Shown here piece after piece: positions 25,537 to 33,475 of a stretch of DNA of 64,000 nt. This DNA is from Cellvibrio sp. UBA7661 (GTDB taxonomy: Bacteria; Pseudomonadota; Gammaproteobacteria; Pseudomonadales; Cellvibrionaceae). Numbering within the stretch: position 1 is the stretch's first letter; each line of letters starts with the position of its first letter. Where the stretch lies: contig DLHT01000012.1 of NCBI GenBank assembly GCA_002483365.1, positions 28,789-92,788 on the forward strand, written 5' to 3'. Below the pieces are notes generated by a model that was not told the DNA's origin, did no database searches, and was given only the letters and a program-made list of their open reading frames with translations. A program made the position numbers and the translations under genes.

Positions 25537-26766
25537 ATGAGTCAGATGGAATCCATTCCTGTGCAGCCTTCTACACAGCCCCTCACGCCAGTCGAATTTG
25601 ACCCCACCAAAACCGTGTTGCCGGTCATAGGCGCTGTGAGTTTTGTGCATTTGCTGAATGATTTGATCCAGGCGATTTTGCCCTCGATCTACCCGCTGCT
25701 AAAAAGCGATTACGCTCTGAGTTTTACCCAGATCGGCATGATTACCCTTGCCTTCCAGATGACGGCATCGCTGCTGCAACCGGGCATTGGTTTGTATACG
25801 GATAAACACCCAAAACCCTATTTGCTGCCTACCGGAATGCTATTCACCCTGTGCGGTTTGGTGATGTTGGCGCTGGCGAGTAACTTCACTTGGCTGCTGA
25901 TCGCATCGGCCATGATCGGCTTGGGCTCATCCACCTTTCACCCTGAGGCTTCACGCGTTGCGCGTATGGCATCGGGCGGGCGCTTTGGTTTTGCGCAATC
26001 GTTTTTCCAAGTGGGCGGCAACGCAGGCTCTGCATTTGGCCCGCTGCTCGCTGCCGCGATTATTTTGCCGCAAGGTCAGGGCGCAATTGGCTGGTTTACG
26101 CTATTTGCGATTTTGGGTTTTACAGTTTTATTTAACGTAAGCCGTTGGACAATTCGCTCGCGCGCATCGCTCAAGAGCACAAAAAAAAATCCGCACTTCG
26201 CCCATCTGTCGCGCGCGCAAATTGCCGGTGCATTAACGGTGCTCGCAATTTTGGTGTTCTCCAAGTACATCTATATGGCAGCGTTCACCAACTACTACAC
26301 GTTTTATATGATGGAAAAATTTTCCACCTCCGTCGCTAACGCACAATTATTGTTGTTTTTATTTTTAGCGGCAGTCGCCGTAGGTACCTTTGCCGGTGGG
26401 CCAATTGGCGACAAGGTTGGGCGTAAAGCGGTGATCTGGATCTCCATCCTCGGCGCTGCGCCTTTTACATTGTTATTTCCCTACTGCAATTTATTCTGGA
26501 CGGCGGTGTTATCAGTCGTGATCGGCTTGGTTTTATCGTCCGCCTTCTCGGCAATAGTGGTACTCGCACAAGAATTAGTCCCCACCAAAATCGGCATGAT
26601 CTCCGGCGTATTTTTTGGATTGATGTTTGGTATTAGCGGAATTGCCGCAGCAGGCTTGGGCGCAATTGCCGATGCGACATCGATTGAGTATATGTTTGAT
26701 CTCTGCGCTTATCTGCCGCTGATCGGGATAGTGACGGTGTTGTTGCCTGCGATGAAACGGGATTAA
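25537..26766 (+). CDS. Fosmidomycin-resistance (Fsr)-type MFS efflux transporter
   Basis: 409 residues from ATG 25537 with GGAG upstream. Twelve predicted membrane helices. The Fsr signature GLGSSTFHPEASRVARMASGGRFGFAQSFFQVGGNAGSA spans residues about 128-170 and is specific for this MFS subfamily; FVHLLNDLIQAILPSIYPLL marks the first helix. It probably exports small phosphonate-like or other toxic compounds. Controlled by the divergent AraC-family gene. Confidence 0.88.
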   Translation: MSQMESIPVQPSTQPLTPVEFDPTKTVLPVIGAVSFVHLLNDLIQAILPSIYPLLKSDYALSFTQIGMITLAFQMTASLLQPGIGLYTDKHPKPYLLPTGMLFTLCGLVMLALASNFTWLLIASAMIGLGSSTFHPEASRVARMASGGRFGFAQSFFQVGGNAGSAFGPLLAAAIILPQGQGAIGWFTLFAILGFTVLFNVSRWTIRSRASLKSTKKNPHFAHLSRAQIAGALTVLAILVFSKYIYMAAFTNYYTFYMMEKFSTSVANAQLLLFLFLAAVAVGTFAGGPIGDKVGRKAVIWISILGAAPFTLLFPYCNLFWTAVLSVVIGLVLSSAFSAIVVLAQELVPTKIGMISGVFFGLMFGISGIAAAGLGAIADATSIEYMFDLCAYLPLIGIVTVLLPAMKRD

Positions 26767-26798
26767 CTCGCCGCAAACTGATTTCGGAAATTTATTTT

Positions 26799-26927
26799 GT
26801 AGGTTGGGTCGCGCCGTGTAGGCAGCAATGCCCAACACTTTGGCGATTGAATAGATTTGTTGGGCATAGCTGCCCAGCCTACGCGCAGCTCAAAACTATT
26901 TTTAGATCAATGCTAGCGATCAGCCAA
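26799..26927. repeat. Cruciform dispersed repeat, copy 1
   Basis: This copy matches 37083-37197 over its length except for a 14-base insertion near 26808-26821. The arms GTAGGTTGGG...GCCCAACA and TGTTGGGCA...GCCCAGCCTAC are inverted repeats, and each arm contains a smaller inverted repeat. It starts 32 bases after the Fsr stop and ends 15 bases before an attC-like site. A REP- or MITE-like element is likely. Confidence 0.75.
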
Positions 26928-26941
26928 AATAGGAAATTGAG

Positions 26942-27013
26942 ATAACACCAAGGTCAATATACATTGTTGATTTGATGCAAGGCGTAGCAGCATTTACCAC
27001 AGTCGCTTGTTAT
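26942..27013 (-). repeat. Short attC-like site D, end of cassette array 1
   Basis: On the minus strand it starts ATAACAAGCGACTGTGG and ends CCTTGGTGTTAT, 72 bases, giving complementary ATAACA/TGTTAT ends. The left part (TAACAAGCGACTGTGGTAAA) is identical to that of the site ending the second array at 37220-37288. It stands 7 bases after the stop of the 27021-27641 gene. Confidence 0.6.
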
Positions 27014-27020
27014 ATTGCTT

Positions 27021-27641
27021 TTAGAGTGAAAAAGTCTCGCTATAAGCTTTAACCCATTCTTTTTCAATCCACCAATTTTCACCATTTTCGTTGATTTGAC
27101 GAACAATTTCCTTTGGGGTCATAAACTGCGCCCATTGCAAACTATATTCGGCAACTTGACGCATTGCTTGCGATAGCAACTCAATTGATTCCTGTTCATT
27201 TATTAGCTCCGCACCGAATACATTTAATGATTCTTGGCTTTGGATTTCTCGGCCACCGTAGTAGATTGGATGATAATTATTAAAAGACATTCCTTGTTGA
27301 CCAAGGGGATTAATATACTTCCATACAGATGAATTAAAGCCTGACTCTATAAACGACCCAATTTTAAATGGAGATATTTGAACTGGCGAGGCTCGATCAA
27401 TATCTTGAAAAGCTGAAACTTTTACCCTTTCTGTTCCCAGTGGAACATTCACATGCCTTAACGCCACAGTTAGGTATTTAACTTGAAAATGAGAAGCATT
27501 TTTTTCTTTTGCCAAAATGAAAGATAATTGAAAATCACTGTTCAGAATGTGCCAATTCCCATTTTTGTATTAAAACCCTTTAGGCTCCAAATACTCAATC
27601 CCTAATTTATAGTTAATACTATCGAACTCTTTAGTTAGCAT
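27021..27641 (-). pseudogene. Cassette gene with an in-frame nonsense codon (hypothetical protein)
   Basis: An ATG at 27641 opens a frame reading MLTKEFDSINYKLGIEYLEP and then KGF; TAA at 27570-27572 interrupts it. The same frame continues with YKNGNWHILNSDFQLSFIL for a further 183 codons to the stop at 27021. Downstream of the TAA no ATG occurs before residue 117; the only early start is TTG 27515. The simplest reading is a 206-residue protein broken by one point mutation; a TTG-started 164-residue product is the alternative. No family recognised with confidence. It is the last gene of cassette array 1, between attC sites A and D. Confidence 0.65.
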
Positions 27642-27666
27642 TTATTTTATTCACTAGGTTTTTAAT

Positions 27667-27793
27667 ATAACGCAGTGCTCAACGGCAGTTTGTAAATCGT
27701 GGTTTTGTAGTTTACTTTTGCGCAGCAAAACCACAAAACTGCGACTTAATACTGTCCAGCGCACGCAGTGCGCGTGTCGGAGCATTTTGTTAT
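27667..27793 (-). repeat. attC site A (integron-type recombination site)
   Basis: 127 bases, on the minus strand ATAACAAAATGCTCC ... GCGTTAT. It shares with sites B and C the blocks GCGCACT, CTGGACAGT, TTTTGTGGTTTTGC and AACTGCC in the same order. Ends ATAAC/GTTAT are complementary and the interior folds into a long imperfect hairpin. The upstream gene stop (TAA 27790-27792) overlaps its left end. Confidence 0.82.
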
Positions 27794-28077
27794 GTGCATT
27801 CTATTGTGCTGACAATATGAACAATTAAAACGGTACTGCCTACCAAATAGCTAGAGCACCAAACATTTTTCAATCCGCTCACAGCAACAGGCTGATTGTC
27901 TGGCTCATTGACTTGAGCAATTAAATCAGACCAAGCTTTTTCTGTAATGTCAGGAAAAACCTGAGAATCAAGCTTCTCTGCCCAACTCAAAGTAGCCGCC
28001 TGTAAACTCTCTTCCTGATACTGAGATATAAAAGTTCCACCATCAAAATCAACCAAGAACGTGAATAATTCCTTCAT
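27790..28077 (-). CDS. Small cassette-encoded hypothetical protein
   Basis: 95 residues, MKELFTFLVDFDGGTFISQY..., acidic, predicted alpha/beta with two Cys near the C-terminus (NVWCSSY, TIECT). No recognised function. ATG 28077 has AGGAG upstream; a TTG six bases earlier is also possible. The longer open frame to 28170 would run through attC site B and is not credible. The stop codon lies inside attC site A, the compact layout of integron cassettes. Confidence 0.7.
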   Translation of the reverse strand: MKELFTFLVDFDGGTFISQYQEESLQAATLSWAEKLDSQVFPDITEKAWSDLIAQVNEPDNQPVAVSGLKNVWCSSYLVGSTVLIVHIVSTIECT

Positions 28078-28100
28078 TTCAAGATGAACTCCTATTGCAA

Positions 28101-28228
28101 ATAACACCGTATAAAACGGCAGCTTGTAAATTGTGGTTTGTGGATTATTTTTTGCAGAGCAAAACCACAAAACTGCGATTAAAAAACTGTCCAGCCACGA
28201 AGTGCGCGGTGCTTGAGCGATTTGTTAT
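28101..28228 (-). repeat. attC site B (integron-type recombination site)
   Basis: 128 bases, on the minus strand ATAACAAATCGCTCAAGC ... ACGGTGTTAT, collinear with sites A and C (GCGCACTTCGTG, CTGGACAGT, TTTTGTGGTTTTGC, GCTGCC). It lies between the stop of the GNAT gene (28231) and the start of the next cassette gene (28077). Confidence 0.83.
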
Positions 28229-28230
28229 AT

Positions 28231-28665
28231 TCAGGTCAACTCCAAATGGAGCAGTGGAAATGGGTTTCCCTGTCCATCTAGTGGGGAGCGGCCAATTACT
28301 CTGAAACCTAAATGCTCATAAAAGCCGGTTGCATTAGGATTCTGCTCATTCACATCAACCTTTCGCGCGCCCTGATTTTTTATGGCATTTTTTAGTAAGA
28401 AGGACCCGATGCCTTTGTTTCTGTGTGATGGAGATACAAAAAGCATTTCAACATTTTGTTCTGCGACCCCAATGAAGCCAACGATTGTATTGCTTTCATC
28501 TTTAGCAACTCGCAGATCCACTGCGTCGAAATAGTGCTCAAGTATTCGAGGTTTAAGATAGTTTATGTTTTCTTCACTTAGGAAATCATGCGTGGCGCGC
28601 ACTGATGACTCCCAGATTTCTATTAGTGCCAAATAATCGCTTTTTGTGGCTGTGTCGATTTTCAT
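28231..28665 (-). CDS. Cassette-encoded GNAT acetyltransferase (YjaB-like)
   Basis: 144 residues from ATG 28665 (TAAGGT upstream). MKIDTATKSDYLALIEIWESS is the GNAT N-terminus; VEMLFVSPSHRNKGIGSFLL is motif A with the R-x-x-G-I-G acetyl-CoA loop; NPNATGFYEHLGFRVIGRS and PFPLLHLEL form the C-terminus, as in YjaB-like enzymes. Acceptor unknown. It sits between attC sites C and B. Acetyltransferases are among the commonest cassette cargoes. Confidence 0.85.
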   Translation of the reverse strand: MKIDTATKSDYLALIEIWESSVRATHDFLSEENINYLKPRILEHYFDAVDLRVAKDESNTIVGFIGVAEQNVEMLFVSPSHRNKGIGSFLLKNAIKNQGARKVDVNEQNPNATGFYEHLGFRVIGRSPLDGQGNPFPLLHLELT

Positions 28666-28680
28666 ATGTACCTTAGGAAT

Positions 28681-28808
28681 ATAACACCGTATACAAAGGC
28701 AGTTTGTAAGTTGTAGTTTTGCGGAATATTTTTGCGCAGCAAAACCACAAAGCCGCGACTTACAAACTGTCCAGAGCACGTAGTGCGCGAGTTGGAGCAC
28801 TTTGTTAT
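28681..28808 (-). repeat. attC site C (integron-type recombination site)
   Basis: 128 bases, on the minus strand AATAACAAAGTGCTCC ... ACGGTGTTAT. The inner stem is strongest here: CAGTTTGTAAGT pairs with ACTTACAAACTG without mismatch, and TTTTGC pairs with GCAAAA. The preceding gene stop TAA (28805-28807) overlaps the site end. Confidence 0.83.
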
Positions 28809-29125
28809 TTTTTATTTTTACGCCACTTCCACGTTCTTTCTAGAGCTTTTTTCACTCCACGGGAATAGAAATAACCAAATATAAGCAAAAACGAAATTGA
28901 AAAACCACACATTAAGATAAGCTCAACAGGTTTTTCATTTGGGTATTTTTCAGGTTTCAATAATATTGAAATTGCCACAAATGAAAAAGCAACTATTGCG
29001 AATATTGAAATTCTTTTAATGCTAAAACCTAAGCTCTGCAACCTTTTTTGGTGAGCAAACTCTTCAATTTCACTAGGGGGAGAACCTCTGCATAGCTTTA
29101 TAAAGCGCTCTTTCAAGTTATTCAT
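28805..29125 (-). CDS. Cassette-encoded small membrane protein
   Basis: 106 residues with two predicted membrane helices (SIFAIVAFSFVAISILL near 41-57 and LILMCGFSISFLLIFGYFY near 69-87), a charged cytosolic N-terminus and a basic C-terminus (RTWKWRKNKK). No family recognised. First gene of array 1, about 104 bases after the shared flanking sequence; its stop overlaps attC site C. Confidence 0.72.
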   Translation of the reverse strand: MNNLKERFIKLCRGSPPSEIEEFAHQKRLQSLGFSIKRISIFAIVAFSFVAISILLKPEKYPNEKPVELILMCGFSISFLLIFGYFYSRGVKKALERTWKWRKNKK

Positions 29126-29228
29126 AGAATAAATGCCAAATGTTATTTTAACAAACCTTACCCATGATATAGATGATTCTAAAAATTTTCATAGCGCCAA
29201 GTTAACGTCTCGGCCTATATGCTTTTCA

Positions 29229-29554
29229 ACATAACAATTTACTTAGATAGAATTTTTCCATCCAAGTTTTAAAAGTAATTTAATAGAACATCTTCCAGTC
29301 GCACGTCATTATTGTATTTCATTCAGGAGTCTGTTGCGGTTCGCAAGCTCATCAGCAACCTAATGGCACAATGCCAACGAATATCACTTATTTGCAGACA
29401 ATTCTATTACAACGCATAACGTCACAAATTATTTTCACCACTCATGGGTAACCAAAAAAATTACTCTAACCCAATTAAACCACCCGCAAATCAGTGCGGC
29501 ACGCTGTACCAAACAATCCTTAAACACGCGCACTGTCGGTGTTAACGGGTGGTG
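29229..29554. repeat. Duplicated flank of the cassette arrays, copy 1 (includes the 416-base gene-free gap)
   Basis: This stretch aligns with 37773-38170 through many identical runs, including GTTGCGGTTCGCAAGCTCA, CAGCAACCTA, GGCACAATG and CACAAATTATTTT, with gaps. On the minus strand its left end is a hairpin (ACTTGGATGGAA/TTCTATCTAAGT) leading to GTTATGT, the point where the first cassette joins. The right end is a remnant of a lysR gene. Nothing else coding is seen between 29126 and 29541. Confidence 0.82.
29480..29554 (-). pseudogene. 3' remnant of a LysR-family gene
   Basis: The minus-strand frame reads HHPLTPTVRVFKDCLVQ, matching RHQLTPKVRAFMDYLAE at the C-terminus of the intact LysR protein encoded at 38089-39021, at the same distance from the shared flanking repeat. 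The homology stops where the histidine kinase gene begins to read, and the kinase stop codon (29542-29544) lies inside it in another frame. Confidence 0.75.
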
Positions 29555-30885
29555 GGTGCGCCTTCGGGAGCGTTCGGCAGTAATATCTTCACGCAAAGCC
29601 CACCACCCTTGCGGTTTTCAAGGGAAATATATCCGCCATGAGCGTCTACTATTTCGCGGCAGAGAGACAGACCTATTCCGCTACCGGATTGCTTGGTGGT
29701 GTAAAAGGGCAGCAATGCATTTTCCATAATGTTGGCAGACATACCTGTGCCGCGATCCAACACTTTTAGCACACTGTATTGACTGTTTTGCTCTAGCGTC
29801 AAACATATTTGATCTGCAGCTGAACCGGATTCATGTGCGTTTTTTAGCAAATTGGTAATCACTTGCTGAATCTGCACCGGGTCAAAATACCCCGGGCTGA
29901 CGGGTACATTTCCGTCAAAAGAAAATTCCAACGCTACTGACAGTTTTTTTATAAATTCAGACCAATCTACTATTTTCTTTTCAGGCATTGGCAGTTTGGC
30001 AATCCGCGCATAGCCATCGATGAAGTGCTTAAGATGCTGGGCGCGCTCACCGATAGTTTCGAAAACGACGCTCAACTGATTGTATTTTTCCTGTTCGACC
30101 AATAGCTGCCCGGAATGCGCCATTGAAGAGATGGGTGCTAACGAATTATTGAGTTCATGGGTAATGGTGCGAATCACTTTTTTCCATATCACAGCCTCCT
30201 GACGATGGAGTTCAAAGGTCATTCGCTTGATCAGCAGCACCTCATGCTTGCGTGCGTTAAGAATAAAACGTCCGGTGGTAATGTGATAAAGCTCATCCCC
30301 CGAGCTCTCCCTCACCCTGAATAAACCCTCCTTGCGCTGGGAGATAATTTCCCTCAGCAAATCAGATGTCAGTTTAATAGCATCGGAAAAGTACAATCCA
30401 TTAATGGGCTTGCCAGCGTTGAGAATATCTTTTGCAAAACCATTTGAATAAATAACGCGATCTTCTTGGTCAATGAGTACAACCCCCATGTTGGAATGTT
30501 GAATCACCATATCCAACAGTAATTCGCGCTGATAAACGTGCTGGCGCTCATTGCGCAATTTTTCAGATAGCTGATTAAAAATGGCGATGATTTCGTTTAA
30601 CTCGTCCCTCCCTGTATTGGCGATACTTACGCTGAAATCGTTATCCATCAGGTTCAGCATACCGTTATGAATAGCGGCAATTTTGATATTGTGATCCTGC
30701 GCTAATTTACGCACTAGCCAGATCGAAATCACCAACGATATTGGCAGAGCGATTAACAACGCTACCAGCAACTCATCGATGAATATTGAGAACAGAACAA
30801 GAATGCACAAGCCAAGGGTGACCGATAGCGCCACTATCGCGCTGAGTTTTCCTTCGAGGGAGAATTTTCTATTGATTGTGTTCAA
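29542..30885 (-). CDS. Membrane sensor histidine kinase, NtrY-like
   Basis: About 447 residues if started at TTG 30885; GTG 30960 is an alternative that overlaps the regulator gene more deeply. Two adjacent membrane helices (about residues 14-55), HAMP-like linker, PAS domain (about 125-225), HisKA with phospho-acceptor His in IRTITHELNNSLAPI, and HATPase with QQVITNLLKNAHES, DRGTGMS and GSGIGLSLCREIV. It would phosphorylate the sigma-54 regulator encoded just upstream on the same strand (17-base overlap). Its last codons and stop come from a LysR-gene remnant, so its C-terminus (EGAPTTR) may be non-native. Confidence 0.86.
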   Translation of the reverse strand: MNTINRKFSLEGKLSAIVALSVTLGLCILVLFSIFIDELLVALLIALPISLVISIWLVRKLAQDHNIKIAAIHNGMLNLMDNDFSVSIANTGRDELNEIIAIFNQLSEKLRNERQHVYQRELLLDMVIQHSNMGVVLIDQEDRVIYSNGFAKDILNAGKPINGLYFSDAIKLTSDLLREIISQRKEGLFRVRESSGDELYHITTGRFILNARKHEVLLIKRMTFELHRQEAVIWKKVIRTITHELNNSLAPISSMAHSGQLLVEQEKYNQLSVVFETIGERAQHLKHFIDGYARIAKLPMPEKKIVDWSEFIKKLSVALEFSFDGNVPVSPGYFDPVQIQQVITNLLKNAHESGSAADQICLTLEQNSQYSVLKVLDRGTGMSANIMENALLPFYTTKQSGSGIGLSLCREIVDAHGGYISLENRKGGGLCVKILLPNAPEGAPTTR

Positions 30886-32251
30886 TCTGATATTTTTCCA
30901 ATCGACGGTAGAGAGCTTGACGTGAAAAACCCAATTGTCGCGCTGCCTGGGCAACAACACCCTGATTTTGTTTTAGCACCATTTCGATAACCTCGCGCGA
31001 GGGTTCTGCGATCACAGGTTTGTAATTATCAAGTGTGGTGTCATTAATGGGCAAACCAAAATCGTTGAGCTGCAGCTTTCCTCCCTCGTTCAAAATCAGC
31101 GCGCGCTGGCAGGCGTTCTCCAATTCACGAACGTTTCCCGGCCAAGGGTAGCAATGCAATGCATGCAAAACCGAATGATCCAGTTGCGCCTGCCCGCGAA
31201 GAAAATGGTGTATAAGCGGCAATATGTCATCCTTACGCTCCACCAAAGCGGGAACTTTTAGTTCAAACACATTCAGGCGATAAAACAGGTCTTCGCGAAA
31301 TTCACCGTTTTTAATCGCGCGTTCAAGATTGGTGTTGGTAGCGCTGATAACCCGCACATTACAATGACGGGTTTCGCTTGAGCCCAACCGCTCAAATTCT
31401 CCAGATTGTAAAACCCGCAACAACTTTGCCTGCCCCGATGCCGACAAGTTACCCAGCTCATCAAGAAAGAGAGTGCCTCCGTCCGCTGCTTCAAAGCGAC
31501 CGATACGCTTTTTGCTGATACCGGTATAAGCCCCCGCTTCTGCACCAAACAATTCCGCCTCTATTAATTCCTGCGGTAATGCGCCGACATTGACACACAC
31601 AAACGGCCCGGTGTTTACGCGCGAATTTGCCTGAATAATTTGCGCAATTTTTTCCTTGCCTGAACCATTGGGGCCAGTGATCAGTACCGGTACATCCGCG
31701 CGGGCAATTTTTACCGCAAGGCTGACTAATGCATGCATCGCAGCACTTTGGTAAATAAGCCCACAAAGATTCGCGGTTGCTAACAAGCGTGCTTTTTCAG
31801 CCAGCAAGGTTTGCGCTTGCAATCGCTGCTGCTGTTGCAAGTCTTCCAGTTCCAATAAATTTTTAATCGTGGTCACTAATTTAATATCGTCCCAAGGCTT
31901 GGCGATATAATCCGCAGCACCGTTCTTCACTAACTCTATAGCGGTTTCAAGTTGCGTCCATGCGGTGATCAGAATGATGGGGATATCAGGCCGAATTTGC
32001 CTGAGGCTGTAAAACAGCGCCTTGCCCTCCTGCCCCGAGGTAGTGTCCTCGGAAAAATTCATATCCTGTACAACCAAAGCGATGCTGCCATCTTCTTCCA
32101 AACGCCTGGTCGCCGCTTGTGGTGTCAGCGCAATTTCAGCAGCAATACCATGCACGTCAAGCAACAAATGAAGTGCTTTTCCGACAGCGGGATTGTCATC
32201 AACAATCAGAATTTTTTGAGCGGATTCTTTTGGCATACATCCCACACACAT
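30869..32251 (-). CDS. Sigma-54-dependent response regulator, NtrC-type
   Basis: 460 residues (ATG 32236 is an alternative start). Receiver domain about 10-130 with ILIVDDNPAVGK, phospho-acceptor Asp in VVQDMNFSED, and KPWDD. AAA+ domain about 165-390: Walker A ITGPNGSGKEK, Walker B GGTLFLDELG. The sigma-54 contact loop reads GAYTGI instead of GAFTGA. C-terminal Fis-type HTH: GVVAQAARQLGFSRQALYRRLEKY. The start follows the permease stop directly (TAAATG). It probably activates the sigma-54 promoter in front of its own operon. Confidence 0.92.
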   Translation of the reverse strand: MCVGCMPKESAQKILIVDDNPAVGKALHLLLDVHGIAAEIALTPQAATRRLEEDGSIALVVQDMNFSEDTTSGQEGKALFYSLRQIRPDIPIILITAWTQLETAIELVKNGAADYIAKPWDDIKLVTTIKNLLELEDLQQQQRLQAQTLLAEKARLLATANLCGLIYQSAAMHALVSLAVKIARADVPVLITGPNGSGKEKIAQIIQANSRVNTGPFVCVNVGALPQELIEAELFGAEAGAYTGISKKRIGRFEAADGGTLFLDELGNLSASGQAKLLRVLQSGEFERLGSSETRHCNVRVISATNTNLERAIKNGEFREDLFYRLNVFELKVPALVERKDDILPLIHHFLRGQAQLDHSVLHALHCYPWPGNVRELENACQRALILNEGGKLQLNDFGLPINDTTLDNYKPVIAEPSREVIEMVLKQNQGVVAQAARQLGFSRQALYRRLEKYQIEHNQ

Positions 32252-33457
32252 TTAAACATTGGAGACAGCTTCAACAGGCGAAATCTGCGCAGCCTTTCGA
32301 ACCGGCGAATAGGCTGCCAATAAAGTAACCAGCAGCAAAAAAATTACAGTTATCAGCACATATTCTATTTGCAGCAGCTCCATACCATAGGTTCGTGCCA
32401 TGTAGCTGCTATTCACATAGGCGATTGTGCTACCAACAATTGCAGAGCATACCACCAAGGTGACATTTTCCAGCATGAAATAGCGCATAACCCCCGCCTT
32501 GGTAGAACCCAGCGCGCGCCGGATACCAATGTGTTTGCGACGCTGGGTTACCCAAAACGTGGTCAGGCCAAAAATCCCCAAGGCGTTAACGAATGTCAGC
32601 AAAAATATTACGAATGATAAAATTTTGATCATTGCATAATCGCTGGTGTAGGTTTCGCGCTGTATTTGCTTCACTGATTTTTCATCGCCAATCAAACGCG
32701 TGCTGTCGATTGCGCGTAGCTTTTCAACCACCGCGAGCATTATTTCATCCCGCTGCTCAGGGTTGGTTCGCACAAGATAATTGATAGAGTTGTCTTTACT
32801 AATCTCGGGAAGAATTGTTGCGCTAGCGGCGAATTCAGAATCCGGCCAGGGCCCCATCAAGCGTTCGACAACACCGATAACAGTCAATTGCAAATTTCCC
32901 ATATAGACCGTTTTACCTACAGCGGACTCATCGGAAAACATTCTCTCGGCAAGATCTTTAGTAAGAATAGCAACGCTCTGTTCGGGTGTATTCTCTTGCG
33001 CAAAAAAATTGATTTCATTGGCATTGAAGTTTCTCCCTTCAATTAGTACCAATCCGAGTGTTGACAAACTATGCTCGGTCATCTCATAGATCGCAGTAGA
33101 AAAATCGGCGAGCTTGTTTTCCGGGCTTGTGTAGAGTGATGCCGAAGACCCGGAACCAGATAGCGGCACAGTCGATATAGGTGTTGCATCAATAACGCCT
33201 GGAGTTGCGCGAATAATTTCCATATCCCGCTTCACGATTTGCTCCATGTCTGAGTCGGGTGAATTTTGCCGCATCCATAACTTGAATAATTCGTCTTCCA
33301 CTAATCCACTGGGACGCTCAATTTTTGCGATGCGCTCACTGACGACGAATAATGCCGAGCTCACCACGGCAATGGTGAGTGACAACTGAAGAATAATCAG
33401 CAGCGGCCCGGTTTTATTGCGCCACAAGCTTTTAATAATCGGTATGAGATCTAACAT
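32252..33457 (-). CDS. ABC transporter permease, FtsX/MacB type (second permease)
   Basis: 401 residues: one N-terminal membrane helix (LLIILQLSLTIAVVSSALFVV), a periplasmic MacB-like domain (about 45-270) with AILTKDLAERMF and VYMGNLQLTVIGVV, then three helices of the FtsX domain and the terminal YSPVRKAAQISPVEAVSNV signature. It pairs with the permease encoded upstream and the separate ATPase to form a MacB-like mechanotransmission complex with the membrane fusion protein. Confidence 0.9.
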   Translation of the reverse strand: MLDLIPIIKSLWRNKTGPLLIILQLSLTIAVVSSALFVVSERIAKIERPSGLVEDELFKLWMRQNSPDSDMEQIVKRDMEIIRATPGVIDATPISTVPLSGSGSSASLYTSPENKLADFSTAIYEMTEHSLSTLGLVLIEGRNFNANEINFFAQENTPEQSVAILTKDLAERMFSDESAVGKTVYMGNLQLTVIGVVERLMGPWPDSEFAASATILPEISKDNSINYLVRTNPEQRDEIMLAVVEKLRAIDSTRLIGDEKSVKQIQRETYTSDYAMIKILSFVIFLLTFVNALGIFGLTTFWVTQRRKHIGIRRALGSTKAGVMRYFMLENVTLVVCSAIVGSTIAYVNSSYMARTYGMELLQIEYVLITVIFLLLVTLLAAYSPVRKAAQISPVEAVSNV

Positions 33458-33475
33458 AAAATGATCCTGAGGCTA

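Noticed and set aside
28666..28800. N-terminal extension of the cassette GNAT protein to 28800 and of the 95-residue protein to 28170
   Set aside because: The extensions translate attC sites C and B; good ribosome-binding sites lie before the internal ATGs.
29160..29230. An extra cassette boundary at GTTAACTTGGCGC in the leader of the first cassette gene
   Set aside because: The core-like word has no partner site at a plausible distance, so it was not called as attC.
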